A stretch of 64,000 bases of DNA from Gigaspora margarita (GCA_009809945.1 WTPW01000016.1:97650-161649); one strand, 5' to 3'; counted from the first letter of the stretch, positions 46,941 through 59,494 are shown. Numbers and translations are program-made. Notes: generated from the sequence alone by a model not told the origin.

Positions 46941-48320
46941 GTGATTCTTTTCGATATAAGTTTGAATTATTTAAGGAATTATAAAAATTTTTTAAGAATA
47001 TAATTATTATTTAAAATTAGTATATAACTAGACTTTAAGGTGTACGAAATCTAGTATGTAGTACTAATCTAGTAGATATAAATCCTATCCATTAATATTT
47101 TACTGCCTGCTATATATGTGATCGAATAGTATTGGCCATAAACCTTTAATTACATGCAAATATATAAAAACACATGCTGCAATAGCGATAGTCAGCCATG
47201 GAAAGGCAGTAAGGATTACATAAGGCTTAGTGAAAGAATACATGAAAATATAAAAACATATGATGAATAAGGTCACAAAGACCAATCAAATCTAAGATTT
47301 GCAAACAGAAGTAATTTATAAACATATACTCATATGCAGTATTTCTATGATACAAATATTTATCCTGAAGTCAGACCAAATTTTTGTGATACCAGTATTA
47401 TCTTGAAATCAAACAAAAAAACTCATACAAAATACAACATCCACTCTTACTAATAACTTATTGTTAATACTAACGAGAAAAGTGTCAGAAAAAATATATA
47501 TATTTACACCACTAATTTTGAATAAAAACTTTAAGTTAATTTTCAAATTTTTCTAGTAGCAAATTTAGCTTCAAAAATTTGATTTTATATCACTTTAATG
47601 TTATTATATTATATGAGTATCGGCAATAAAAAAATGAAATTTTTGGCTTTCAAGTTCATAATTGACTATTTATTAGATTCTAACTATGAAACATCTCGAT
47701 ATGAAATTATGTACCATATATGTTAAAAATGGCCAAATCCAGCAAATTATAAATGATTAATTGAAGCCTTAGTTCTTATTTTCCATTGGCAGGACTCATA
47801 TAATCTTTTTTTAATTGCGTACATCATTAGTATACTAGTATTGTATTACAAAACTACAAGAACAGAATTAGCTAAAATCACTATTGCAAAAATCTTTTGT
47901 TTACAGGCTTTTACTTATTTTTTTTCTACTTAATCGATATACACAATCGAATAATATGTTAAATTGATATGGTGCAGGGTTTCCTTTTGTTAGTGTATAT
48001 ATATAATACACCTTATTCGCATTTCACTATCAAACAGAAATATCTAAATGCTTCTATATAGTTATTGAGCAATCCAGTACGTACGAGAAATTGTGGACGC
48101 ATATAAAAAAAAAAAAAAAACTGTAAATATACTCCATTTTATTTCAACAAAACTCCGTTCCTTGTAAACATTTTCAAGATAACATTTTTTTTGACCAATA
48201 TTAATTGATCAAAAATACTAAAAACAAAATTAATAAAAATAGTAAATAGCTATTTATAGAAAATCTAAAATAGAAGAGGGCTAAGAAAATGTTTAAATAT
48301 GTAATATAAAATTAATAACA
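46941..48320. other. Intergenic, no gene seen
   Basis: AT-rich with short unsupported frames only (for example 47100-47285 minus, hydrophobic by composition). Confidence 0.5.
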
Positions 48321-48525
48321 AAAAAACTACGCCCTTTCGATTATAAGTTAAGGCTGAGCTAAATGTCACACCGATTTGTATTGCTTGCCTAAAAAAAAAA
48401 CTACGCCCTTTCAATTATAAGTTAAGGCTGAGTTAAATGTCACACCGATTTGTGTCGCTTGCCAGAACAAAAAAGTTAAAGCTGAGCTAAATGTCACACC
48501 GATTTGTGTTGCTTGCCTGAAAAAA
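48321..48525. repeat. 74 bp tandem repeat, 2.7 copies
   Basis: The unit contains ACTACGCCCTTTCGATTATA and GCTGAGCTAAATGTCACACC, then GATTTGTNTNGCTTGCC. Starts at 48330 and 48404; the third copy (48475) lacks the first 20 bp or so. Higher GC than its surroundings. The minus-strand ORF at 48411-48608 is a translation of it. Confidence 0.85.
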
Positions 48526-49303
48526 TAGTAATAAAATATATTTCTGCCAAACAATAAGCTTATTCCAAAATTAAAGTTTTGTATAGCGCTATACGAACTC
48601 AATATCAATATGCTATGTAACTACTTCGCATAACATTTTTGCTATACTACTAACATTTGGTAGCTGCCAACTAAAACCTGAATATCGAGTCGAACTCAAA
48701 TCAGAAGTTAAGTCCGGTACATTTAAATTTTATAATATTGACTACAGGTATTTAGTTTGATTGTACACATTTTGTTTACTTCTTCTATAATTGTATAATA
48801 TATGCTAAATTTCAAGCAATAATAAATTTTTATAGTTTTTTTTATGAAATCAATGAAAGAAAACAGAAAGGTAACATTGCATTCTACATTTCTGTGATGA
48901 TGCCATGAATTTCTAAAATAGATAAAATAATGAACGCATCGATAAAATAAGGATCGATAATTCATTGTTAAAATATTATAAACTATCAAATTTGTATCAT
49001 AAAAGAAATGCCTCTTTATGATGCATTTACAGTATCTAAAAATTTGCCTTTCTAAAATGGCATTTTGCAAAGTCACTTGAATCATTTAAATTTATTACTA
49101 AATTTTATATATAAAGGCCATTTACGTCTTTTTTTTAGTCATTTAACAATTCTATCGTCGCATAAAATTTCCGCAATATCAATATTTCCAATATTCCTCT
49201 AAATCATCATTTCTCAAAAGTTTATACTCATAATTGCAATTTAAAGAATATTTTTATATACAATATAATCTGAATCATAACTGCATAATAATTGTCTTTT
49301 AAA
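48526..49303. other. Upstream region of the kelch pseudogene, no gene
   Basis: AT-rich. The minus-strand ORF at 48723-49085 has no recognisable motif and low complexity. Any promoter of the kelch gene would lie here, but no specific element can be named. Confidence 0.4.
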
Positions 49304-50120
49304 ATGATTATTATGACACTATTATTCATTTTATTCCTGCTTGCTTCTGTGATATATCAATTTATCCCAGATCCTCTGCAATACCAGATGAGCGTCTTAA
49401 TTGGTACTCGCTTGTTTTCGTTTGGAGGTAAATGGAAAACCCCGAATATACTAAAGAAACGGTAATTTTGGACCTATTAAAATCATTCTACACTTCTCAT
49501 CCCACTTGGAGTAGAGACACAAAAGGTACAGCTCCAATGAGTTCAGAATTTTCTACTTCATGCTTAAGTCCCATTGATACTTCAACTGTGTATATTATTG
49601 GCGAAGTATCTTATGACGAAGCATCATCGAGTTTTGTTAAGCCATCACTAGTTTATACTTTTAATTCTATCGACTCGACATGGTCACCTTTTACTACCTC
49701 TGAATTTACAACATTTGATAGTAACATGAGCAATGTCTATAATGACATGCAAGCCATTATGCGTCATGGTCTTATATATATTTTTGGTGGAACAAATACA
49801 CCAATCCACAAGAAAGCAATTTAACCACTATTAGTACGATTATTACAACTATGAGCGTACTTAATACGAAAAAAATGACTTAGTTATTTTTTAATTTTAC
49901 TGACACGCCTACACCTCGCGAAGCATACACTGCTACATGGTTGAAAAATGGCTACATCGTTTATATTGGAGGTACAGAAAAACCTAATGGCACGTCCAAC
50001 GAAACAAGCGTTAATATGAACAATATTCATATTTTTGACACGGATGATCTAACTTGGATCTCAATAGTAAATTTAAAATTAAATAGATTTAAAATTGTTG
50101 CAAATGGAAATAAGATTTAA
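49304..50120 (+). pseudogene. Secreted kelch-repeat protein, frameshifted and truncated
   Basis: ATG at 49304 opens a signal peptide (MTLLFILFLLASVIYQF) followed by the first kelch strand (GTRLFSFGG). A one-base shift near 49430 moves to the frame of 49432-49824. That frame shows a secreted kelch layout: ILDLLKSFYTS, then CLSPIDTSTVYIIGE, then VYTFNSIDSTWSPF, then RHGLIYIFGG. A second shift near 49825-49890 leads to TPTPREAYTATWLKNG, YIVYIGG and IHIFDTDDLTWIS, after which a stop at 50118-50120 ends it. Kelch blades normally number five to seven; about three remain. Proteins of this type are abundant in Rhizophagus and build beta-propellers for protein binding. Its ligand is unknown. Confidence 0.8.
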
Positions 50121-50430
50121 ATGGATTTGAAAATTCTTTATAGAATTATATAATTTTTAATGTAACTCTAACCTTAAAATCTTAAGAATTCCAAAATCTT
50201 AAAATTTCACTTACATTAGAAATGATCAATTTATTTAGACGGTCTCAGGAGACACTTTTGGGTCTCATAATTCACATTCTGCAGTGTTAAGTAAATATTA
50301 AATCATATATTAATATTTTATCTATCATGAAATATTATATTTAAATCCTAATTATTTATTAATTCTTATTAATTTTTAATCTAATTAAATTTATATCTTT
50401 TATTAACTAATGATGGAAAAATTATAATAT
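50121..50430. other. No gene seen
   Basis: AT-rich spacer between the kelch relic and the next element. Confidence 0.5.
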
Positions 50431-51943
50431 ACCAGGAACGTAGTACGAAGTACGAAGTGTATGGTTTATAGGCAAGTTAGTTGACTTCCGCAAACTTTGG
50501 CATCTGATTGGATGGTCATTCCTTGTGATTTTGTATCCATGCGTGCTGACGTTTCGTGCTTTTAAATTACTGTTTATTGCGGTAGGGATTGATGTTTAAG
50601 GGATTCTATAATTTTACGGTATGTGTTCACAGTATTATTTTTTTTATGTGTATTTGACTTGATTGTTTATCATCGTGCTTTCTTGATTTAGTGTATTTAT
50701 GTATTAATATTGTAGCTTGTTTTTACTCGTTTTACTCGGGATTCCGTTTGGATTATCGATTATGTGTCGAGTCTCTTAAGATTTTTTTATTTTATATCGG
50801 TACTTGATTCGTAATTGTATTAATATGGGGGCTTGTTTTTATAACGTTTTACTGATTGGATAGTTGTTCCTTGTGATTTTGTATGTCATGCGTGCTGACG
50901 TTATGTGCTTCTAAAGTTATTGTTTACGCGGTAGGGATTGGTGTTTAAAGGATTCTATAAGATTACGGTATGTGTTCAGGGTATACCAGGAACGGAGTAT
51001 GAAATACGTAGAGTATAGTTTACAGGTAAGTTAAGTGAAGTTCGCAATTCTGGGCATCTAATTGGATGTTCATTCCTTGTGATCTTGTATTCCATGCGTG
51101 CAGACGTTTCATGTTTTGAATTACAGTAGGGATCGTTATTTAAAAATTTCTATAATATTACCGTATGTGTTCACAATATTGATTTTTTTTATATGTACAT
51201 TGACTTGACTAATTATCATCGTGCCTTCTTGACTTATTATAGCTTGTTTTTACTTGTTTTACTCAGGATTCTATTATCTATTTATGTATTGAGTCACTTG
51301 AGATTTTTCTATTTTATATCAGCACCGATTTTCAATTGTACTAATATGGGGGCTTATTATTATAACACTTTACTATTAATACTGCAATTATTGTTTATAT
51401 TGTTTGCTAACTATATAAAATTGTGCAGATTTACGTAATCATTTTGACATTTACGATTGTTGCATAGCTACTCGATTTATTATTTTTTGCAGATATCAAG
51501 TATCAACATCGTCATTGCCCCTTAAATATATTATTATTGTTCTCGCATTACATAACTTAAAATTATTACCTTATTAGCGCCCTCCCTACATTGTTTCGTA
51601 AACTGACTCTTAAATTGATCGCATAATTAATCGGATCAAATTAAGTGATGTCCTGACTCAGATTTAAGTGATTCGTGACCTCATATCACTTGATTAATCC
51701 TACAACGAACAATATTTGTAGAACCCGGGCTTACTATTGGTGCTAAATTCAGTATCAAATTTATTCTCGCTAACTCAAACCAATAGTAACACAGCATAGC
51801 GAACTTTTATTGTGATTGGCTGATTTTTGTAGAACTTATACCTTCTTCTCAACAANACGTTAAAGTAATTTGGTAATCAGCAAGGTGATTCGGAAGTTAG
51901 ATGTATAATATTTACATTAATGTACTAATTTCCCGTTCCTGGT
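50431..51943. mobile_element. Candidate TIR element with internal ACCAGGAACG repeats
   Basis: ACCAGGAACG (50431-50440) faces CGTTCCTGGT (51934-51943). Inside are two copies of a block of about 550 bp (50431 and 50984) and a shorter partial one (about 50845). They share CTTGTGATTTTGTA, CATGCGTGCTGACGT, CGGTAGGGATTG, TTACGGTATGTGTTCA and TATGGGGGCTT. An imperfect hairpin lies at 51633-51700. The same family starts again at 63909. No TSD and no transposase were found, so the class is open. The ORF at 51193-51438 is in repeat sequence. Confidence 0.5.
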
Positions 51944-53173
51944 TTCGCGCAACTGTGTTGCGCAGCTACTTATATTTGATATCAAACACGTTATATAGAA
52001 TTGGAATGATAAATATTTATTATGGGCAATGTTTGTGATAACTAACAAATCAAAGTAAATGACACCAATGCAAATCATTATACAGTAAATTACATAATTG
52101 ATATTGTGATCATCAGTTGGAGAGCAATAGTGGATATCGGGTCCAATTTATTTCCAAAAATTCACTTGGTTTACGGCTAATGATATCACATGGTAAATCA
52201 ATAGGGATTGATTTAATTACTTAATTATATCAATTCGGGTTATAAGACTAATTTTAAGTATAATGCATATGATGTAATTACTTAAATATTGAGGAGTAAT
52301 TTATTATAATCACAGTAAAGAAATAATGAAACAATTTAATAACAATGAACTACTACTAATAAAAGAATACAACAATACTATTAAACTAAAACTACTATAC
52401 TATGTGAATCCAATTCTTATAATCAAAACATTGTAGTCTGAATCATAGTCTGAGACATAGCCTGAAGAAACTTTATTAGAGCAAAAACTCAGGCCTTAAA
52501 TACTTTCTGAGTTTACTATAAACTACTATGCTCTAACCTTCTATTCTTATTAGTATGTTCCTTTAGAATAGCATGTCATAAAAGCCATCAACCCATTTTT
52601 TAGCATTTTACTCGACATTTTGCATGCAATAATCAATTTTCCACCCATCGTATGATTTAGATCTATGCCACAGCCCACAATAAACTTATGGATTGGGTTA
52701 GTGATTACGTCACAGGTTTAAATCTTTAAACAGTGACAATAAATAAAAAAATGATAGCTAATTCTAGAATTACAGTAAATCATAGTTAACGATATCTATA
52801 ATTTACTATAATTTATTGCTCAAAACTGGCACACATTTCCAAAAAGTTAAGACTAACTTATTGTTAGTAGGATAAAAAAAAAAAGAAGGATCAGGAGTAG
52901 GTTTCTAGGAATTAAGCTTTTCTTTTTATTTCGAGGTTTCCTTTTTCAATACCTTCATGTGCTTGTGCTTATTATTGTCCAAATATATGCTACTTTAATA
53001 ATTCAACTAATGCTGATTCAATATCTTTATAGTTAACTATTTTGTATAATTATTGAATGTTGTATGTATTAATATAAATTAATATAGCGATAACTTTTGT
53101 TTAAAATAAAAATATTTATTTTTTATTACTATGCATAGTGAATATTCTTGCAACTATTTACTTAGAATTGGAT
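51944..53173. other. No gene recognised
   Basis: AT-rich, with a single N at 51856 just before it. No long frame, no clear repeat. Confidence 0.5.
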
Positions 53174-53203
53174 AGGTTCGTAAGCGAACCTGCTGTTAGC
53201 TAG
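53174..53203 (+). other. Possible second Helitron-type 3' terminus
   Basis: AGGTTCG (53174-53180) pairs with CGAACCT (53185-53191) around TAAG, and CTAG lies at 53200-53203. The apex CGTAAGCG is identical to the hairpin at 2503. However, the base after CTAG is A, not T, and no shared body is seen upstream. Confidence 0.4.
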
Positions 53204-54165
53204 AAGGATGCATTGAATATTAGAAAGCTAAATCTCGCATTCCCTGCAAGGTTTGCAATAAGCCAACTAGTCTAAACTCAGTCTTTGTAGAGATTATGCT
53301 AGTGAATACTATGTAACCCAATATATTAACAGGCTTTGGGATAGAGCATTTCTTTTTTCGCAATGGTCCAATGTGCTTTCTTGTAATAAACCACTTGAAG
53401 CTATTCAAGTAGGCAAACACATTTTAAAATAAAGCATGAAATGAAAATGGTGACCCCATTACCCACCAAAGAAGCTTTGATAGTAACCCCAATGGCACAT
53501 CAAAAGGTGCTTTGGAAGTATAATTATTTTTACACCCAGTTTGCTCACCCTTTTTATATACTCACATATCTAAAATTTTGGTATCTATATGATATATTTT
53601 TATAAAGAATAGTAAGACCCAATGACTGATTACACTGTATGCACTTAATCAGTTTTTTATATAGGATAGTATCTCCTAAAGCCTCTCTGCAAGCAATCCT
53701 GCTGGTAAAATTCTTTTATACCAGAGTTTGACCATTCTTCCTGTTTATAAGCCTTCTAACCTAATTTTAAATCCAAGCAAGGCATCAAATAAATTAATGA
53801 ACTTAAGATTAACAAGACTTCAGGTAGACAAGAAAACAAATTTATGTTTTTAAAATTGACAAAACTTTAGGTAAATAAGAAAACAAATTAGTGATTTTAA
53901 CAAGTAGAAGGTGCTAGAACAGGTTCCTAATATATAAAAAAGTACACTATTATATAGAACTTCTAACCCGATTCTAAAGCCAAGTAGGATAGCAAAAAAT
54001 ATATTATTTTTTATATATAATAGTAAACCTATAAGGTCCGCACAGAGAAGGATGAAAAAAAGGAATTTGTGTGGTATTTGAAATCTGCTAAAGGTGGGAT
54101 TCAAATGGACAATTTAATGTCAGAACCTGATATGATAATGGCATATGCACAAAGAAGGATGAACT
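53204..54165. other. Unassigned; internal duplicated phrases
   Basis: 'CTTCTAACCTAATTTTAAAT' (about 53752) recurs as 'CTTCTAACCCGATTCTAAAG' (about 53962), and 'ACTTCAGGTAGACAAGAAAA' (53818) as 'ACTTTAGGTAAATAAGAAAA' (53865). The sequence is therefore partly duplicated. The short minus-strand frames at 53220 and 53850 show no motif. Confidence 0.4.
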
Positions 54166-54648
54166 GCTCAATGCAAACTAACTCAACCATTTTATACTGT
54201 ATTAGTATAGAATATTTTTATAGTAGCACATAATAGAAATTACAATATAAACTAACTCAACCTTAACAATGTACTATAATAAGTTCGTAACAAAATGTTT
54301 TACAGTAACACATTATAGAAATCACAATAATTCTAATGTATAACTTTATCATATACTGAGCCACTGGAATAGCAATTTTATAACAAAATTTTTAAATAAT
54401 TCATTATATAAATAAATAAACTAACACAATCTTAACCAATGCATGCACTTTATTATCAAGTAAAGTTATAAGACAGAATTTTTACATAGAAATTATGATA
54501 ATTTTAATCAAAACTATCTCAATCACATATTGTGTATAACTCAATTGTTAATAAGTTTTGTAATAGAATTTTCCATAGTAACTCACTAATATAATTAAAA
54601 AAAAACTAAATAAGATAGGTAGCATGAAAGCACCACTCTTTGCACTAG
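54166..54648 (+). mobile_element. Helitron-like element, second copy (diverged)
   Basis: The same minisatellite as at 1-2500 (GCAAACTAACTCAACC, GTTCGTAACAAAATGTTTTA) leads into AACTCACTAATATAATTA, a decayed hairpin (54617-54636) and CTAG (54645-54648) followed by T. Over 31 bases the terminus aligns to 2504-2534 without gaps, with about 20 identities and several C/T or G/A differences. The 5' end was not identified. Confidence 0.65.
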
Positions 54649-55278
54649 TTCTAAAGTGAAGTCCTGGAGCAATGTAATGGGTTACATACTAGACAGTATT
54701 ATAATTAATTTCAGATTTCTACAAAAACATGAGTATATAGTACTGATTTTTACCATAGAACCAATTTTGACCATGACATGATGTAATTTAATAATATTAA
54801 TATATTATATCTTTGATACTTATTTCTAATTCTTTTAAACAACTCAAGTAGCTAGTTATATAGTTTCAAAAAAATACTTTTTAAATTTTTAAAAAAACTT
54901 TATGTTGTCAATAAACAGCTTTCAAATTTTTATAAGTTCTAATTATAAAACTTTATAAATATTATGATTAAACTTATACTTTTAAAATATTATATTAAGT
55001 GACATAAAAAAACACTCAACTTAAAAAAAAATAGTTATATTAAACTATAAAAAATGTGCTAAAACCTATAGGTATTTTTGGCTTCACAGATATTTTTGCA
55101 TAGTAAACAATCAGTTGAATAACAAATAAAGAGTGAATATTAAAGCAGATCATTATTATATCTCTGAAAATTCCTGCTGACCTTTTAATGTCTACTAATT
55201 TATGATATCAATATCGATGTTTTTGAACTATGTTCATTGAATAACATTAAAATAAACACTTTGCGTGGCCTAATAACT
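54649..55278. other. No gene seen
   Basis: AT-rich sequence between the Helitron end and the first direct repeat. Confidence 0.5.
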
Positions 55279-55400
55279 TCTTTTTTTTTTGCAGCTCTAT
55301 ATAGAAGCAATTATGGCAATATAGATATATAGTAATAACAGAATATTAAAGGTTAATATGTTGTAATTCATAAAAAAAACCTCCTTTAAGAATTAACAAT

Positions 55401-55663
55401 TTCAATTAAGATCAGGTGTTATATAACTATCAAAATTTGCCAAGAAATACTATCAAAAACTATCAAAATTTGCCAAGGTATGGTTATCAAAATTATCAAA
55501 ATTTGTCAAGGTATGATAATAAAAACCATCAAAATTTGCCAAGGAATTTGTTTTATTAAAACGGGGACATGGTTACAAAATTTTGAGTTATTTATTGTTT
55601 TATTTTTTTAAAAAAGAAACAATTTAAGTCTTAATTTTAAATTACACCTGATCTTAAATTTTG
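55401..55663. mobile_element. MITE-like inverted repeat within repeat A (AAGATCAGGTGT ends)
   Basis: ATTAAGATCAGGTGTTATA faces TAAATTACACCTGATCTTAA. The interior reiterates TATCAAAATTTGCCAAG. Copy B has a 117 bp internal duplication of the same region instead. Similar ends occur at 39400 and 40355. Confidence 0.55.
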
Positions 55664-55683
55664 AATGGTTTTATGTTACAAAT

Positions 55684-55779
55684 ATGAGTGCTGCCAAGAG
55701 AAAAAGGCCATTCAAAATTTCAAGTATATTATATTTTACTTGAAAGTTTAAATAGCCTTTTTTCTTTGGCAGCACTCAT
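55684..55779. mobile_element. 96 bp hairpin MITE (ATGAGTGCTGCCAA ends)
   Basis: ATGAGTGCTGCCAA and TTGGCAGCACTCAT form the outer stem, continuing with AAAAAGGC and ACTTGAAA. Repeat B keeps only the right end. Confidence 0.6.
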
Positions 55780-56518
55780 CTACTAAATCTACAATTACAA
55801 AAACAATATAGAAAAATTTACAAGGGAATGATCCAATTAACAGTATGGTTAAAAAGCCCATTAATTGGTCGATTGAATTTTGTCATAGGAGATATATTAT
55901 TATTATAACAAAAAATTTTTAAAATATTATTTATACGAGCATGTGATATACCATAGATAATTCATATGATGTTTATAATGCGCTACTAAAACTGTAAATA
56001 TTGCGTAGATAAAAATTTTGTTGTCAAATATATGAAACTTTCTGCATTTTAAGGTGATCTACCTTTTAGCAACGCTGTTGTGAAAGTTTTGCCCATTTTG
56101 GGATCTTAAAATGTGATTTTTGGATCAACATTGTAATACTTGTATAAATAATTTAAAAAAGGATTTTATGACATTGTTGTGAGCCAGGATCATCTTAATA
56201 AAATGATTCAGGTAAATGTTTTTTTTTTAAAAAAAAAATTTTGTTAACAACCATAATAATTTGTGTAATTAAGCAAGTCCAGGAAAAATTGGTACATAAG
56301 TAGATAAAATAGCTTATAGTTTTATTAATTTTATTATTTCTTTATAAAGTATATAAATAGCAGTACATTGTTTTTTTCATTTAGTTATAAAAATGCTATT
56401 TTAATATGACTATTTTAATATGAATTCTAAATACTGTAATTTGAGTATAAATATTTTGATAGGGAATTTAAAACTTATAAATCTCATTTAATATTAGATG
56501 CTTAAAGTATTACATAAT

Positions 56519-58876
56519 TTATGTCTTGACTCTCCCTCTAACAAAACCAATACGATCATTGTCATGATCAAAGATAGTCTAAAAAAATAATCTTAATTAA
56601 TGATTTGTGTAAAACAAGTTAAATTTTTTATGTTTATGAAACTTACATATAAACCAACCAATCCCTATAAAAATATTATTAATAATTAAATATTTGTACA
56701 ATATTAAAAAAAAAAGTAAAATTACTTTGTCATTATTATGCTTACATGATAATTATCATCATACAAACTTGCAAAAAAAGGGGAACCAAGAACCCAATAT
56801 GAAGTTTTAGTCATCTATTAAATAGAAGGAGAATTTAGTAAAAATTAATATTTATGATAAATTACTGATACCTACATTCATATCAGAGAATCCTGCAAAA
56901 CATGTTGTATTATCATTTGGAATAGGTTTTGTATAAAAATGTGAATCTGTAATAATGAAATATTAGTGAAATGTCTACAAATTTACATAAAAATAAAGAT
57001 ATTAAAATCTTACAATCCATCAAAGTATATGCTTTTGCATCTAAAGTAAATGGAAATAAAAATAATAGAGGAAACATCTCTCCACAATGACCCACGTAAC
57101 CATATATGGGATCAACCCAACCACCATATAATTTTGAAAGAGTACGTGCAAACATCACACTAAAGACCATTTGAGATGTAGTAGTAATAAGGGTGGGTAC
57201 TATAAAAGTTCCAAATTTATCACCACCTACTACCGTTTTGCCATTAATTGTAGCCTGATAAAGTATACCTGCATCAATGGGAAATTGTACTATCTATTGA
57301 TCTATTTAGGTTAATATTTAATTAATTTTAATGATTAANAAAAAAAAAAAAAAGAGAGAAATAAAATATCTGCCCACTTTTGTCTATAACCGGCATCCAA
57401 TAAATTTGAGATTCTGGATCAGTATTATTAGGAAACAAATTAATATCATAACCTCCAAAGATAAATATGCCACCATCTCTAACTTTGTCATCACACAAGG
57501 AAACGTTATTGTTACAAAACTATAAAATATAAAAATTTATATTTCGCGTATTGTAAATAAATTAAATATGTTTTGCAGAAACTTACATCAATTCCATATT
57601 GTGGAATTAACATCATACTAAACATATTTTTACTTATGATGCCTATAGGTAGAAATATATCATTGTTACCCTTAAATTACCAGATGAAAAGTGATTAATT
57701 AGGTAAGTGCGAAGTTTTACCTTTATTCTTCATGTTTAAACATATATTTTCTTTACCATTTTTATATGCTATTTATAAATTAGAATAGATTAAAGTAAAA
57801 ATATAAAATATAAAAATAAAAATAAAATAATGTTAATGTTTTATCAGGATATACCATTTTCATATGCTATTTATAAATTAGAATAGATTAAAGTAAAAAT
57901 ATAAAATATAAAAATAAAAATAAAATAATTTTAATGTTTCATCAGGATATATAATTTTCATTTTTAACATATGGGATTTTTGATAGAAAAATCATTCTAT
58001 AATATTTTTCTATTGAAATAATTTTCCTAACAAAAATTTCATATTATTTCAACTAGTGAATTAAGTGAAATATGCAAATTACACTTACCAAGCCCGATCA
58101 TACCCGAAATTAAATTTTGCACATTTTGTTCAGCAGGATCAGAAGAATTTTTGACTGAACTTATCAACCCGATCGATTGATTAACTGCAGTTATATTAGA
58201 GATACTGACTAAATCAAACCTATTTTCACTAATATTAAATTGTTTAATCTGAGATTTATTATGATTTAAAGTTTTATAAGTTGAACTATTCGATTGATCG
58301 AATGTATTTATTGAACATGATAAATCGCATAACGCTTTTGATTCTACGATAAAATCAGGATTATCTAAGTTAATAGCCATAAATACGGGTTGGTTGGGAG
58401 TTCCCATATTTGGAATTATAGTCCACTAATATAATAAAGTAATAAAGAAATCAAATGATTTAAATAATTTGAACATGTGGTATTATATTAGATATTATCA
58501 AAAAAAAAAACTGTATTGAAAGTTAGAAATATTTGAGTAAATAATAATGAACGCAGCATTCTACATACCACACTATCATCAAAATAATTATCAAAATTCA
58601 GATCATCTTGAAGATTATGCACTTTAAATTTAGACTGGTTTAAATTATTCAAAAAATTAATCGAATTTAAATTAATTTTGCTTAAATCATTTGAAAAATT
58701 AAACAAATTTAATTTAAAAAATTTTTAAACTTTTGGGAATCAAAATTTAATGAATTGTTTTTGAAAGATTTGCGCGTAAGACTATGAACCACCAATGACA
58801 GTTCACTATTTACTAGAAAGTTAAACGTTAAAAAGATGAAATTAATAAGTAAAATTAAGAATGTGTTTATATACAT
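56519..58876 (-). CDS. Secreted pepsin-fold (A1) aspartic-protease homologue lacking catalytic motifs; nine exons
   Basis: Minus-strand exons are 58876-58569, 58425-58089, 57642-57587, 57519-57370, 57293-57014, 56946-56876, 56814-56746, 56664-56647 and 56578-56519. All introns are GT-AG and in phase except the donor after exon 4 (ATATTT, a G-to-A loss) and a frameshift near 58715 in exon 1. A signal peptide (YINTFLILLINFIFLTF) is followed by an Asn-rich pro-region. The body has the pepsin landmarks GTPNQPVF, GMIGLGIISKNMF, GGIFIFGGYDINLF, FPIDAGILYQATINGKTVVG, YWVLGSPFFASLYDDN and TIFDHDNDRIGF. The first DTGSSDLWV site reads DNPDFIVES (Asp kept, Thr and Gly lost). The second DTG site reads FIVPTLITTTS, so its Asp is lost. 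Peptidase activity is therefore unlikely. Several N-glycosylation sequons are present. Either a diverged pseudo-enzyme or a young pseudogene. Confidence 0.8.
57756..57953 (-). repeat. 98 bp tandem duplication inside intron 2
   Basis: 'CATATGCTATTTATAAATTA' through 'TCAGGATATA' occurs at 57756 and 57854 with only a few differences. It lengthens intron 2 to 446 bp, while all other introns are 60-145 bp. Confidence 0.9.
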
Positions 58877-59454
58877 AATTAATAAGTTGTTTTAATAATT
58901 TTTGATACCAAGCATTTTCTTTTTCTGTACTTTTTAAACATTTTTCAAAGCATCATATGATCTATGCCAGGGACCAATCAACAGATTTTTTTTTTGCAAT
59001 AGTAATCTACTGAATGAGTAAATGATTATAGATGATCATGAGTGAATAAATTCTGATTATAAAAAAAATGGATAATTATTGTATTAACAACCGTGTAAAG
59101 ATTTTGCCGCGATAATTTTGATATTAAATTCTGTTTCTTATATTTCGTTGTTTTTTTCTTGGCTAATTAATTTACATAGATCTTCCTGATAAAGAAATTA
59201 AAAATTAATCGACAATTTTGGTCTGATATTTTACACAAAACTTCATTCCAAATATAACATGCAAAAATAAAATGTCGAATAACTAACTAGCTGCTAAGTA
59301 ATAATCGCAAAAAAATAAACCAGATTTATAAATAATTAAATCATTTACTTTTGTTAGATTGAAATAATAGTTTGTATTGCATAATATAATGGAAATTTTA
59401 TATCAGGGTGGTTTTGACACGGGTGAAAATAGAACTTCCCTTTTTTATAATACA

Positions 59455-59494
<40 letters not shown>

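Larger units (their letters stand above)
55279..56299. repeat. Direct repeat A (about 1 kb), pair with 59500-60460
   Basis: Shared landmarks, in order, are a T-run, GAAGCAATTATGG, AATTAAGATCAGGTG, CAAAATTTGCCAAG, CTTTGGCAGCACT, AAGGGAATGATCCA, TTTTTGGATCAACATTG, GAGCCAGGATCATCTTAATA and AAGCAAGTCCAGG. Copy A has an extra 50 bp or so at 56050-56105. The T-run at one end would be a poly(A) tail on the minus strand, so the unit may be a retroposed element. Confidence 0.8.
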
